A stretch of 58,006 nt of DNA from an uncultured Oscillospiraceae bacterium (lineage in GTDB: Bacteria > Bacillota > Clostridia > Oscillospirales > Oscillospiraceae), in assembly GCA_910588495.1 (NCBI GenBank), contig CAJUPU010000018.1, forward strand, positions 1-58,006. The letters run 5' to 3'. A program made the position numbers and the translations under genes. Shown one piece after another: positions 50,550-58,006 of the stretch (positions are counted from its first letter, which is position 1; each line of letters starts with the position of its first letter). The notes under the pieces are model-generated. The model did no database searches. It was not told the DNA's origin and saw only the letters and a program-made list of their open reading frames with translations.

Positions 50550-51896
50550 TCAATCTGCGTTTTCGGGGCTGGAAGAGCCCTCCAGCCGGGACACCAGGGC
50601 CTGGTCCACCCGCCGGTCGGCGAAACTGAGCACCTGGATATGCAGCCCGCAGGCGTCCACCTCCAGCTGGGCCCCGTCCTCGGGGATGACGGACAGCTGG
50701 GCAAACACCAGTCCCCCCAGGGTGTCGGACTGCTCCTCCTCGGGGAACTCCACCTCCAGGGCCTGAGCCACCCGCGCCAGGCCGCAGGAGCCGGACACTT
50801 TCCACACCCCCGGCTCCATCTCCTCGATCTCCTTCTCCTCCACCGGGTCGAACTCGTCGTAGATGCTGCCCACGATCTCTTCCAGCAGGTCCTCCATGGT
50901 CACCAGGCCGGAGGTGCCGCCGTACTCGTCCACCACGATGGCCATATGTACCTTTTTGCCCTGCATATCCCGGAAGAGCACGTCTGTGCGCACCGACTCG
51001 GGCACGAAGTAGGCCGGGCGCAGCAGTTCGGTCAGGGGCCTTGGCTCCGCCTCCTGGGCGTTGAGCAGGAAGTCCCGGGTGTTCAGGATGCCCACGATGT
51101 GGTCGGCGTCCTCCCGGCAGACGGGGAACCGGGACCGGCCGGAGGCCAGGATGGTGTCCAGCACGTCCTCATGGGTGTCCTCCACCCACACCATCACCAT
51201 GTCGGTGCGGTGGACCATCACGTCCTCAGCGGTGGTGTTGTTGAACTCGAAGATGTTCTCGATGAGCTCCTTCTCGGAGGTCTCGATGGCCCCCCGCTCC
51301 TCGCCCAGGTCCACCATCATGCGGATCTCGTCCTCGCTCACGTCCTCCTGGTCGGCCCTGGGATCGATGTGGAGCAGGCGCAGCGCGCCGTTGGTGGACT
51401 TGGACAGCAGCCAGATCACGGGCCGGAACACCGCCGCCATCACCGACACCGCGCCCACGGTGGACCGGGCCACCCATTCCGTCTTTTTCATGGCGATGCG
51501 CTTAGGCACCAGCTCGCCCAGCACCAGGCTGAAATAGGACAGCACGATGGTGATGAGCACCACCATCAGGTCGTTCAGGGCGGCGGGGTCCAGGGCGGTG
51601 ACGCCCCGCTCCTCCACCAGCCACTTCACCAGCGGGTCGGAAAAGCTGTCGGCGGCGAAGGCGGAGGACAGGAAGCCCGCCAGGGTGATGGCGATCTGGA
51701 TGGCGGAGAGGAAGTGGTCCGGGGCCTGGGTGAGTTTGAGCAGCTTCTCCGCCTTTTTGTCTCCCTCCTCCGCCTGGCGGCGCAGCCTGGTCTCGGACAG
51801 GGAGATGACGGCGATCTCCGCCGCGGCGAAGAAGGCGTTGATGAGGATGAGGACGGCCAGTAATATCAGCTTGGGTAAGAATGGGTCGTCGGACAA
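50550..51896 (-). CDS. CNNM/CorC-type transporter (hemolysin-like, CBS domains)
   Basis: 448 residues: DUF21/CNNM membrane domain about 1-190 with four hydrophobic segments, two CBS domains about 205-340 (VMVHRTDMVMVWVED, YFVPESVRTDVLFRDM, DEYGGTSGLVTMEDLLEEIVG), and a C-terminal CorC/HlyC domain about 360-440. Related proteins export Mg2+ or Co2+; the old name hemolysin is not meaningful here. Confidence 0.93.
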   Translation of the reverse strand: MSDDPFLPKLILLAVLILINAFFAAAEIAVISLSETRLRRQAEEGDKKAEKLLKLTQAPDHFLSAIQIAITLAGFLSSAFAADSFSDPLVKWLVEERGVTALDPAALNDLMVVLITIVLSYFSLVLGELVPKRIAMKKTEWVARSTVGAVSVMAAVFRPVIWLLSKSTNGALRLLHIDPRADQEDVSEDEIRMMVDLGEERGAIETSEKELIENIFEFNNTTAEDVMVHRTDMVMVWVEDTHEDVLDTILASGRSRFPVCREDADHIVGILNTRDFLLNAQEAEPRPLTELLRPAYFVPESVRTDVLFRDMQGKKVHMAIVVDEYGGTSGLVTMEDLLEEIVGSIYDEFDPVEEKEIEEMEPGVWKVSGSCGLARVAQALEVEFPEEEQSDTLGGLVFAQLSVIPEDGAQLEVDACGLHIQVLSFADRRVDQALVSRLEGSSSPENAD

Positions 51897-52002
51897 GATG
51901 GATGACCTCCTAATCTGATACAGCAGTCTGTTGGATTTGCCGCTCTATCCTATGCGGCGCAGACCTCGATAGACCACAGTATACCAGACTTTCCGCAAAA
52001 AT

Positions 52003-52030
52003 CAAGGGCCGCCCCGCGGGACGGCCCTTG
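52003..52030 (-). terminator. trxA terminator
   Basis: CAAGGGCCG (52003-52011) pairs with CGGCCCTTG (52022-52030); on the minus strand followed by ATTTTTG. 14 bases past the trxA stop. Confidence 0.85.
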
Positions 52031-52044
52031 GACCGGAGAGCTCT

Positions 52045-52353
52045 TCACTCCAGCAGCTTGAGCAGATCCTCCTTGGGCCGGGCGCCCACCGCCTTCTGGG
52101 ACAGCTGGCCGTCCTTGAACACCAGCAGGGTGGGGATGCTCATCACGCCGAACTGCATGGCCAGCTCGGGCTGCTCGTCCACATTGACCTTGCCTACCGT
52201 GATGTCGGGGCGCTCCCCGGCGATCTCGTCCACGATGGGGGACACCATGCGGCAGGGGCCGCACCAGGGGGCCCAGAAGTCCACAAGGACCGGCTTGCCG
52301 GACTGGAGCACCAGCGCGTCGAAATTCTCCTTGGTGATGGTGTGCACAGACAT
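52045..52353 (-). CDS. trxA: Thioredoxin
   Basis: Cytoplasmic disulfide reductase, 102 residues, with the active site WCGPC (about 31-35) and the cis-proline loop VMSIPTLLVF. Last gene of a minus-strand run behind the glycosyltransferase (16 bp apart). No thioredoxin reductase is adjacent. Confidence 0.97.
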   Translation of the reverse strand: MSVHTITKENFDALVLQSGKPVLVDFWAPWCGPCRMVSPIVDEIAGERPDITVGKVNVDEQPELAMQFGVMSIPTLLVFKDGQLSQKAVGARPKEDLLKLLE

Positions 52354-52369
52354 GTTCCGTTCTCCTTTA

Positions 52370-53398
52370 TCAGTTGAATTTGTAGATCTTCCGGGCCATC
52401 CGGTAGAGCTGCACCGACAGCTTGCGGCCCTGGTAGCCGGGGATGTTGGTGCCCACGTTGGTGGCCTTGTAGCGGCAGCGGCGGTAGAGGGCGGGGTCCT
52501 TCTGGCGCAGGAACTCCCACAGCTCGGTGCGCAGGCCCAGGGCCTCCGGTGTGTCGGCGATGACGGCGAAGATGGACGAGATGGACATCATCATGGACAG
52601 GTAGCCCAGCATATACCGGCCCAGCTTGGGCTGGACGGCCTTCAGAGCCAGCACGTCGTGGGCCTCGATCATGTGGCGGGTGACCCGCACCTGCTGATCG
52701 ATGCGCCCGGCCATCACCGACTCGTTGACGCTCTGGTCCGCCCGGCCGATGAAGTAGCGGTACAGGTCCAGGTCCATATAGTACAGCGTCTTGACGTAGG
52801 GCAGGGGCTGGTAGACGAAGATGTTGTCCACGTAGAAGGTGTGCTTTGGCAGCTCCAGGGCGCAGTCCCGCAGCAGCTGGGTGCGGTAGATCACCGAGTG
52901 CATCAGCAGGTACTGGGAGGTGCGGAAACGGCGGATGGAGTCCCAGGTGACGATCTGGTCGGCGGGGAACACGTTTTTGTAGCCCATCACCTTCTGGGTG
53001 TCGTCCTCCACGTGCTCATAGACGTAGTTGGCGATGAGCAGGTCCACCGGGGCGGGCATGGCGGCGAACTCCCGCAGCTTGGCCATCACCTTGGCCAGGG
53101 CCTCGATGTCCAGCCAGTCGTCGGAGTCCACCACCTTGTAATACAGGCCCCGGGCGTGGCGGATGCCCTGGTTCACCCCCTCGCCGTGGCCGCCGTTCTC
53201 CTGGTGGATGGCCCGGATGATGCCGGGGTGCTTCTCCGCCCAGGCGTCGCATTTGGCGGGGGTGTCGTCTCGGGTGGAGCCGTCGTCCACCAGGATGATC
53301 TCCGCGTCCTCTCCCGCGGCCAGCAGGGTCTCCACACAGTGGTCCATATAGGCCGCGGAGTTGTAGCAGGGGACGGCGAAGGTGATCAGTTTGTCCAT
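52370..53398 (-). CDS. Family 2 glycosyltransferase
   Basis: 342 residues, GT-A fold: nucleotide-binding start FAVPCYNSAAYMDHCVETLL, IILVDDGSTRDDT, and the DxD-like VDSDDW for metal and donor. The C-terminal half has no membrane span. It lies 41 bp after the UDP-galactopyranose mutase gene on the same strand, suggesting use of UDP-galactofuranose or assembly of a surface glycan; donor and acceptor are not known. Confidence 0.92.
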   Translation of the reverse strand: MDKLITFAVPCYNSAAYMDHCVETLLAAGEDAEIILVDDGSTRDDTPAKCDAWAEKHPGIIRAIHQENGGHGEGVNQGIRHARGLYYKVVDSDDWLDIEALAKVMAKLREFAAMPAPVDLLIANYVYEHVEDDTQKVMGYKNVFPADQIVTWDSIRRFRTSQYLLMHSVIYRTQLLRDCALELPKHTFYVDNIFVYQPLPYVKTLYYMDLDLYRYFIGRADQSVNESVMAGRIDQQVRVTRHMIEAHDVLALKAVQPKLGRYMLGYLSMMMSISSIFAVIADTPEALGLRTELWEFLRQKDPALYRRCRYKATNVGTNIPGYQGRKLSVQLYRMARKIYKFN

Positions 53399-53439
53399 TG
53401 GCGTTCTCTCCTCACACGATTATGCCCACAGGGGCGGGT

Positions 53440-54636
53440 TTATAGCAGCTCGTCCGTCAGCGCCAGCGCCCTTGCCGCTATGGCGTCCATATTGTAGTAC
53501 TTGTACTCCGCCAGGCGGCCCAACAGATGCAGATCGGGATACTGGGCGGCCAGATCCGCGTATTTGGCGTACAGAGCGTTGTTGTCCGCGTTGATGATGG
53601 CGTAGTAGGGGATCTCGCCCTCCGCGCCGGTGTAAGCCCGGGAGCATTCCCGCATGATGGTGGTGGCGCCGGGCTTCACCTGCCCCGTGAGGTGCTTGAA
53701 CTCGGTGATCCGGGTATAGGGCTTGTCCACGGTGTAGTTCACCGTGCCGTGGGCCTGGAAATAATCCTGGGGCAGGGTCTCATAGCCGAAGTCCAGGGTG
53801 CGGTAGGGCAGGGGGCCGAACCGGAAGGAAAACAGCTCGTCGGCCTGGCCGGTGTAGATCACGGGTCCACCGAATACCTCGCCGTCCAGGCGGATCGCGC
53901 CGTCCGCCAGCTCCAGCCGGGAGAGGGCGTCCACCCCTGTCTCCACCGTGATGTTGGGGTGGTCCAGCATCTTCTCGAACATGGGGGTGTAGCCGTTGAG
54001 CGGCATCCCCTGGTAGGCGTCCTGGAAGTAGCGGTCATCTGCGGACAGCCGCACCGGCACCCGGGCGGTGGTGGCGGGGTCGATCTCCTCCGGGGTCTGG
54101 CCCCATTGTTTCATCGTATAGTGGACGAACACGTGCTCATAGACATAGTCCGCGATGGCGGCGATCTCTGGGTCGGAGTTCTGCCGCAGCTCCAGGATGG
54201 TCACTTGGCTCTGGGCGGGGTAGGCGTCCAGCAGCTTTTGGCCCAGCCGCTCCCCCTCCTTTGTTCCGAAGGCGTTCTTCAGGGAGTCCAGGTTGAAGGG
54301 GACGGGGAAGAAAAACCGCCCGTCCGTGGTCTTGTGGGCCGGGACCACCTCAGGGTTGTCCCGGGGCAGGTTGGCGATCACCCGGTGCTGATAGCGCCGC
54401 CACTGGGTGAACCGGGACAGGTAGTCGAACACCCGTTTGTCGTTGGTGTGGAAGATATGGGGGCCGTATTGGTGGATGAGGATCCCGGCCTGGTCCAGGC
54501 AGTCGTAGGCGTTGCCCGCCACGTGGGGGCGGCGCTCCAGCACCAGCACTTTTTTGTCTCCGTCCTCCGCCAGCCGCCGGGCGGCCACCGCCCCGGCGTA
54601 GCCCGCGCCCACGATCAAGGTATGGAAGTTGGTCAT
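53440..54636 (-). CDS. glf: UDP-galactopyranose mutase
   Basis: FAD enzyme converting UDP-galactopyranose to the furanose form for cell-surface glycans. 398 residues with FAD motif VGAGYAGAVAARRLAE, the GPHIFHTN stretch and the YTGQADELF and GTVNYT regions of the family. Start placed at ATG 54636 (MTNFHTL); the ribosome site is weak (GATGTGAG). The frame upstream is not protein-like. Confidence 0.95.
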   Translation of the reverse strand: MTNFHTLIVGAGYAGAVAARRLAEDGDKKVLVLERRPHVAGNAYDCLDQAGILIHQYGPHIFHTNDKRVFDYLSRFTQWRRYQHRVIANLPRDNPEVVPAHKTTDGRFFFPVPFNLDSLKNAFGTKEGERLGQKLLDAYPAQSQVTILELRQNSDPEIAAIADYVYEHVFVHYTMKQWGQTPEEIDPATTARVPVRLSADDRYFQDAYQGMPLNGYTPMFEKMLDHPNITVETGVDALSRLELADGAIRLDGEVFGGPVIYTGQADELFSFRFGPLPYRTLDFGYETLPQDYFQAHGTVNYTVDKPYTRITEFKHLTGQVKPGATTIMRECSRAYTGAEGEIPYYAIINADNNALYAKYADLAAQYPDLHLLGRLAEYKYYNMDAIAARALALTDELL

Positions 54637-54834
54637 TACGCTCACATCATTTCTGTTTAGAATTGGCGCGGTACGTTGGGTCCGCTTTGTTCCATGATAC
54701 CACGATCCTTCTTCCAGGGGAAGGAACAAATGATAAAAATTCAATTAAATTTCCGAAGGACGACAGGACCGCGGCCCTCCTAGTGTTCCCCGCCGGGTGG
54801 GAAATACCAGCGCCGGGGAGGTGGAGAAAAAAGA

Positions 54835-54863
54835 TTGTCACAGGGGAAAGATCGTGCTATAGT
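54835..54863 (+). promoter_or_regulatory. Promoter of DivIVA-like operon
   Basis: TTGTCA (54835-54840), 17 bp spacer, TATAGT (54858-54863), 32 bases before the start codon. Confidence 0.75.
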
Positions 54864-54895
54864 AGACATAATGGAAAGGAAGAGGGGGCACAGCG

Positions 54896-55513
54896 ATGGC
54901 CGTCATCCAGCAATTCCGCACCGCCGTGCGGGGGTTCAACCGCCAGGACGTACAGGACTATATCGAGCAGATGGCCGCCGTCCACCGGCAGGAGCTGGCG
55001 GAGCTGCAAAAGCGGCTGGAGAAGTCGGACCGGCGCATCCAGGAGCTGGAGGAGACGGTGTCCGGCATCGACGCGCTGGCGGACGAGTCGTCCCGGACCC
55101 GGGCGGCGCTGTCCGAGTCCAACCAGACGGTGAGCCGTTTGCGGGGCGAGGTGTCCCAGGCCGAGTCCAAGCTGGCGGTGGCCAAGAAGGAGATGGAGCG
55201 CCTCCAGGGCCAGATCGCCGCGCTGGAGCCCATGGCCACCAGCTACCAGGAGATCCGGGACCGGGCGGCCAACGTGGAGCTGGACGCCCACCAGAAGGCC
55301 CAGGCGGCGGTGAGCGAGGCCAAGGCGGAGGCCGAGCGGGTCCGGGCGGACACCCGCCGGTGGCTGAGCCGGGTGATGGAGGAGTACAGCGTGCTGCGCT
55401 ACGGGCTGGACGGGGTGCTGGGGCAGCTCCAGGCCCTGACCACGGTGCCGGACAAGGTGGCGGAGCTGGACGAGACCGCCAAAAAGCTGCGGGAGCAGGG
55501 AGGGCTGAGATGA
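54896..55513 (+). CDS. DivIVA-like coiled-coil protein
   Basis: 205 residues. The start (FRTAVRGFNRQDVQDYIEQM) matches the DivIVA N-terminal membrane-curvature motif, followed by a long coiled coil (about 30-125) and a second helical region to about 190. DivIVA-type proteins organise poles or septa; which role applies is unknown. Start ATG 54896. Stop overlaps the next gene's ATG by four bases. Confidence 0.85.
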   Translation: MAVIQQFRTAVRGFNRQDVQDYIEQMAAVHRQELAELQKRLEKSDRRIQELEETVSGIDALADESSRTRAALSESNQTVSRLRGEVSQAESKLAVAKKEMERLQGQIAALEPMATSYQEIRDRAANVELDAHQKAQAAVSEAKAEAERVRADTRRWLSRVMEEYSVLRYGLDGVLGQLQALTTVPDKVAELDETAKKLREQGGLR

Positions 55514-56097
55514 GCGCCCTGCGGCTGTCCACAGGGGAGCTGGCCGCCCGTCTGCCCGGTCTGCGGGCCGGGGACCGGGTGCTGCTCAACGGGACCATCT
55601 ACACCGCCCGGGACGCCGCCCACCAGCGGCTCTTCCAGCTGCTGGACCAGGGCGCGCCCCTGCCCTTTGACCTGAAGGGCGCGGCCGTCTACTACGCCGG
55701 GCCCACGCCGGGCCAGCAGGGCATGGCGGTGGGGGCCTGCGGCCCCACCACCGCGGGGCGGATGGACGCCTTCGCCCCCCGGCTGCTGGACCTGGGGCTG
55801 GCCGCCATGATCGGTAAGGGGGAGCGCGGCCCGGCGGTGGTGGACGCCATTGTCCGGAATGGCGCGTGCTATTTCGCCGCGGTGGGGGGCGCGGGGGCGC
55901 TGATCGCCCGGTGCATCCGGACGGCCCAGCCCATCGCCTTCCACGATTTGGGCTGCGAGTCCGTCAAGCGCATGGAGGTGGAGGACCTGCCCCTCACCGT
56001 GGCCATTGACAGCCTGGGGAACGACCTGTTCAAGCAGGGCAGGGCGGAATACCAGGCCGCCGGCGGAGCCCATGCCTCCGCGTCCGTCCGACTATGA
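55510..56097 (+). CDS. Fumarase/tartrate dehydratase beta-subunit-like protein (orphan)
   Basis: 195 residues of the class I Fe-S hydro-lyase beta family (GDRVLLNGTIYTARDAAHQRL, YYAGPTP, GPTTAGRMD, MIGKGERGPAV). Normally this subunit follows an alpha subunit carrying the 4Fe-4S cluster. None is adjacent here: the gene is instead fused in translation to a DivIVA-like gene (ATGA overlap). It may pair with an alpha subunit elsewhere or have another task. Confidence 0.88.
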   Translation: MSALRLSTGELAARLPGLRAGDRVLLNGTIYTARDAAHQRLFQLLDQGAPLPFDLKGAAVYYAGPTPGQQGMAVGACGPTTAGRMDAFAPRLLDLGLAAMIGKGERGPAVVDAIVRNGACYFAAVGGAGALIARCIRTAQPIAFHDLGCESVKRMEVEDLPLTVAIDSLGNDLFKQGRAEYQAAGGAHASASVRL

Positions 56098-56138
56098 CAA
56101 AAGATCCCCGTTTCCAGCTGGAGACGGGGATCTTTTGT
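56097..56138. terminator. Bidirectional terminator
   Basis: CAAAAGATCCCCGT pairs with ACGGGGATCTTTTG, giving A-rich and T-rich tails on either strand between converging genes. Confidence 0.9.
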
Positions 56139-56150
56139 GCTTGGTGTGGA

Positions 56151-57584
56151 TCAGCCGAACACGGCCAGCAGGAAGCCGGCGGCGATGGCCGAGCCGATGA
56201 CGCCGGCCACGTTGGGGCCCATGGCGTGCATCAGCAGGAAGTTGTTGGGGTTGGCCTCCCGGCCCACGTCCTGGGACACACGGGCGGCCATGGGAACGGC
56301 GGACACGCCCGCAGAGCCGATCAGCGGGTTGATCTTGCCGCCGGACAGCTTGTACATGATCTTGCCCATCAGCAGGCCGCCGATGGTGGAGAACATGAAG
56401 GCGATCACGCCCAGCACCACGATCATCAGGGTCTGGAGGGACAGGAAGCGGGAGGCCACGGTGGTGGCGCCCACGCTGATGCCCAAAAACAGGGTGACGA
56501 TGTTCATCAGGGCGTTCTGGGCGGTGTCGGACAGGCGCTCGGTCACGCCGGTCTCCTTCAGCAGGTTGCCGAACATCAGGCAGCCGATGAGGGGGGCGGT
56601 GGACGGGATCAGCAGGATCACGAAGGTGGACACCAGGATGGGGAAGACCACCTTCTCCACCTTGGACACCGGCCGGGCCTGCTCCATCTTCACCTTCCGC
56701 TCCTTCTCCGTGGTCAGCGCCCGCATCAGGGGCTTCTGGATCATGGGGATCAGGGCCATATAGGAATAGGCGGCGATGGCGATGGGGCCCAGGAAGGCGG
56801 GGGCCAGCTTGGTGGTGAGGTAGATGGCCGTGGGGCCGTCGGCGCCGCCGATGATGCCGATGGAGGCGGCGATGTTGCCGGCGAAGCCCAGCAGGCAGGC
56901 GCCGAAGAAGGCGAAGAACACGCCCAGCTGGGCCGCCGCGCCCATGAGCATGGAGGAGGGCCGGGCGATGAGGGGCCCGAAATCGGTCATGGCGCCCACG
57001 CCGATGAAGATCAGGCAGGGGTACACGCCCGCCTTCACGCCGATATACAGGATGTCCAGCAGGCCGCCCAGGTGGATGATGTCGGTGAAGGACAACTCCG
57101 CCTTGAGCTTCGATTGGATATCGAGCCCGACGCTCTCCTCAAAGTCGGCGGAGGCCATCAGGGACATGCAGTCGGTGTAGATCTGGGCCTCTGCTTTGTC
57201 CTCCGCGCTGAGATACTCCTCGATCTGGTCGCTGGTCTGGCCGCAGGACCTGGCTATCAGGTAATAGCTGATCTCCATGTCGTTATAGGCGCGCTCCTGG
57301 GCCGTGTTATACAGCGCGTAGTCGTTGACGGCGTCGTAGGGGCATTCGTACACGTAGGCGTCCCACATGCCCATATGGTACAGCGCCGCGCCGGGGATGT
57401 TGGTGAGCAGCACGCCGAAGGCGATGCCCACCAGCAACAGCGGCTCGAACTTCTTGCCGATGCCCAGGTAGAGCAGCAGACAGGCGATGGCGATCATGAT
57501 CAGGTTTTTCCAGCCGCCCTCCGCGAAGAACCCGGCAAAGCCGGACTCGGTGGCCAGCTTGGAAAGGGTCTGTAAGATATCCAT
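56151..57584 (-). CDS. Na+-translocating carboxylic-acid decarboxylase, beta subunit (with insert)
   Basis: Membrane subunit that decarboxylates carboxybiotin and pumps Na+ (OadB/MmdB/GcdB family). 477 residues with key motifs GVGAMTDFGPL (Asp201) and GGADGPT (246-252). Relatives are about 375-435 residues; here residues about 72-168 form an extra, mostly hydrophilic and acidic insert with three cysteines, placed between the first membrane helices and the core. The substrate (oxaloacetate, methylmalonyl-CoA or glutaconyl-CoA) is not resolved because the alpha subunit is outside the window. Follows the biotin protein by 12 bp. Confidence 0.92.
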   Translation of the reverse strand: MDILQTLSKLATESGFAGFFAEGGWKNLIMIAIACLLLYLGIGKKFEPLLLVGIAFGVLLTNIPGAALYHMGMWDAYVYECPYDAVNDYALYNTAQERAYNDMEISYYLIARSCGQTSDQIEEYLSAEDKAEAQIYTDCMSLMASADFEESVGLDIQSKLKAELSFTDIIHLGGLLDILYIGVKAGVYPCLIFIGVGAMTDFGPLIARPSSMLMGAAAQLGVFFAFFGACLLGFAGNIAASIGIIGGADGPTAIYLTTKLAPAFLGPIAIAAYSYMALIPMIQKPLMRALTTEKERKVKMEQARPVSKVEKVVFPILVSTFVILLIPSTAPLIGCLMFGNLLKETGVTERLSDTAQNALMNIVTLFLGISVGATTVASRFLSLQTLMIVVLGVIAFMFSTIGGLLMGKIMYKLSGGKINPLIGSAGVSAVPMAARVSQDVGREANPNNFLLMHAMGPNVAGVIGSAIAAGFLLAVFG

Positions 57585-57596
57585 ACAAACCCCTCC

Positions 57597-58001
57597 TTAC
57601 GCCAGGACGATCAGCGGCGAACCGGTCTCCACATGGCTGCCCTTCTGCACCACCACCTGGGCGACGGTGCCGTCCTTGGGGGCGAGGATCTCGTTTTCCA
57701 TCTTCATGGCCTCCAGCACCACCAGCAGCTGGCCCTCCTTGACGGCGGCGCCCTGGGCCACCTCCACCCGGAGGATGGTGCCGGGCATGGGGGATTCCAC
57801 CGGCTCGCCCGCGGCGGTGACGGCGCTGGCGGCGGGGGCGGCCGGGGCGGCGGCAGGCGCGGCCGCGCTGGCGGCGGGAGCCGGGGCGGCGGGCGCCGCG
57901 GGGGCGGGGGCGAACGCCTCGTACTCGTCGGTGAGCATGGCCTTGCCCGCCTCCACCTCCACCTCGTAGGTGCGGCCGTTCAGGGTCACTTTATATTTCA
58001 T
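57597..58001 (-). CDS. Biotin carboxyl carrier subunit of decarboxylase
   Basis: 134 residues: a short N-terminal domain (MKYKVTLNGRTYEVEVE), an Ala/Pro hinge of about 35 residues (about 31-65), and a biotinyl domain with EAMKMEN (97-103), Lys100 being the biotin site. It carries CO2 from the carboxyltransferase to the beta subunit encoded next. Start ATG 58001, five bases from the window edge. Confidence 0.95.
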   Translation of the reverse strand: MKYKVTLNGRTYEVEVEAGKAMLTDEYEAFAPAPAAPAAPAPAASAAAPAAAPAAPAASAVTAAGEPVESPMPGTILRVEVAQGAAVKEGQLLVVLEAMKMENEILAPKDGTVAQVVVQKGSHVETGSPLIVLA

Positions 58002-58006
58002 TTCAC

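Noticed and set aside
54835..55509. Single long gene including the fumarase-beta-like region
   Set aside because: The upstream part is a shadow of the DivIVA-like gene; the real start is the ATG overlapping that gene's stop at 55510.

Overview
This window is from a GC-rich member of the Clostridia, most likely the Oscillospiraceae (Flavonifractor / Pseudoflavonifractor / Lawsonibacter type). Supporting evidence: Firmicutes-type AGGAGG ribosome sites before most starts, sigma-A promoters of the TTGACA-17-TATGAT kind, the clostridial neighbours DUF1385-prmC and recA-recX-rimO-pgsA, a DUF1540 protein, a biotin-dependent Na+-pumping decarboxylase and oxygen-independent serine dehydratase. The genus is inferred from gene content only. 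No tRNA, rRNA, CRISPR array or prophage was seen.

Layout. 1-3.4 kb (minus): a free-standing GMP synthase ATP-pyrophosphatase subunit and a three-gene polar amino-acid ABC transporter. 3.8-9.7 kb (plus): MarR regulator with MATE efflux pump, then an FG-GAP-like lipoprotein and a two-component pair. 9.7-15.9 kb (plus): DUF1385, prmC, a TIGR04076-type protein, recA, recX, rimO, pgsA. 16-28.3 kb (minus): phosphohexomutase, an oversized BlaR1-like sensor protease with BlaI-like repressor, sulfite/nitrite reductase, phosphofructokinase, polyphosphate kinase, and an ECF sigma operon with two membrane proteins. 28.5-31.8 kb (plus): a homologue of the anti-CRISPR AcrVA2, a membrane protein and a thymidylate-kinase-like protein. 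32-38.8 kb: aldo/keto reductase, hybrid histidine kinase, truncated PAS gene, GGDEF response regulator, and a second ECF sigma/anti-sigma pair. 38.8-45 kb (minus): ilvB-ilvN-(GNAT)-ilvC-ilvD, the branched-chain amino-acid pathway. 45-58 kb: DUF1540, a YjdF-like membrane protein, a decayed epimerase, sdaAA/sdaAB, pyk, a CNNM-type transporter, trxA, a glycosyltransferase with UDP-galactopyranose mutase, a DivIVA-like protein with an orphan fumarase beta-like protein, and the beta and biotin subunits of a decarboxylase.

The most unusual content is intergenic. (1) Two 182-183 bp elements (3476-3658 and 36207-36388) carry TATAGTCA-type ends and several consecutive hairpins in the same order. Their stems differ by compensating base changes. 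(2) Two shorter hairpin elements (7873-8042 and 42491-42613) follow a gene stop codon and are flanked on the far side by a second copy of that gene's 3' end, stop codon included. They have the same hairpin order and the same orientation relative to the host gene. All four share a CTTGA-ATCG hairpin, which suggests one palindromic superfamily. (3) A 164 bp foldback element abuts the aldo/keto reductase stop codon. (4) A third repeat sits just downstream of three genes. One six-hairpin element appears to have truncated the PAS gene.

The genes suggest an anaerobe that ferments amino acids and organic acids (serine deamination, pyruvate kinase, Na+-coupled decarboxylation), makes its own branched-chain amino acids, and is rich in signalling (two sigma systems, two kinases, a diguanylate cyclase and a BlaR/BlaI-type sensor).
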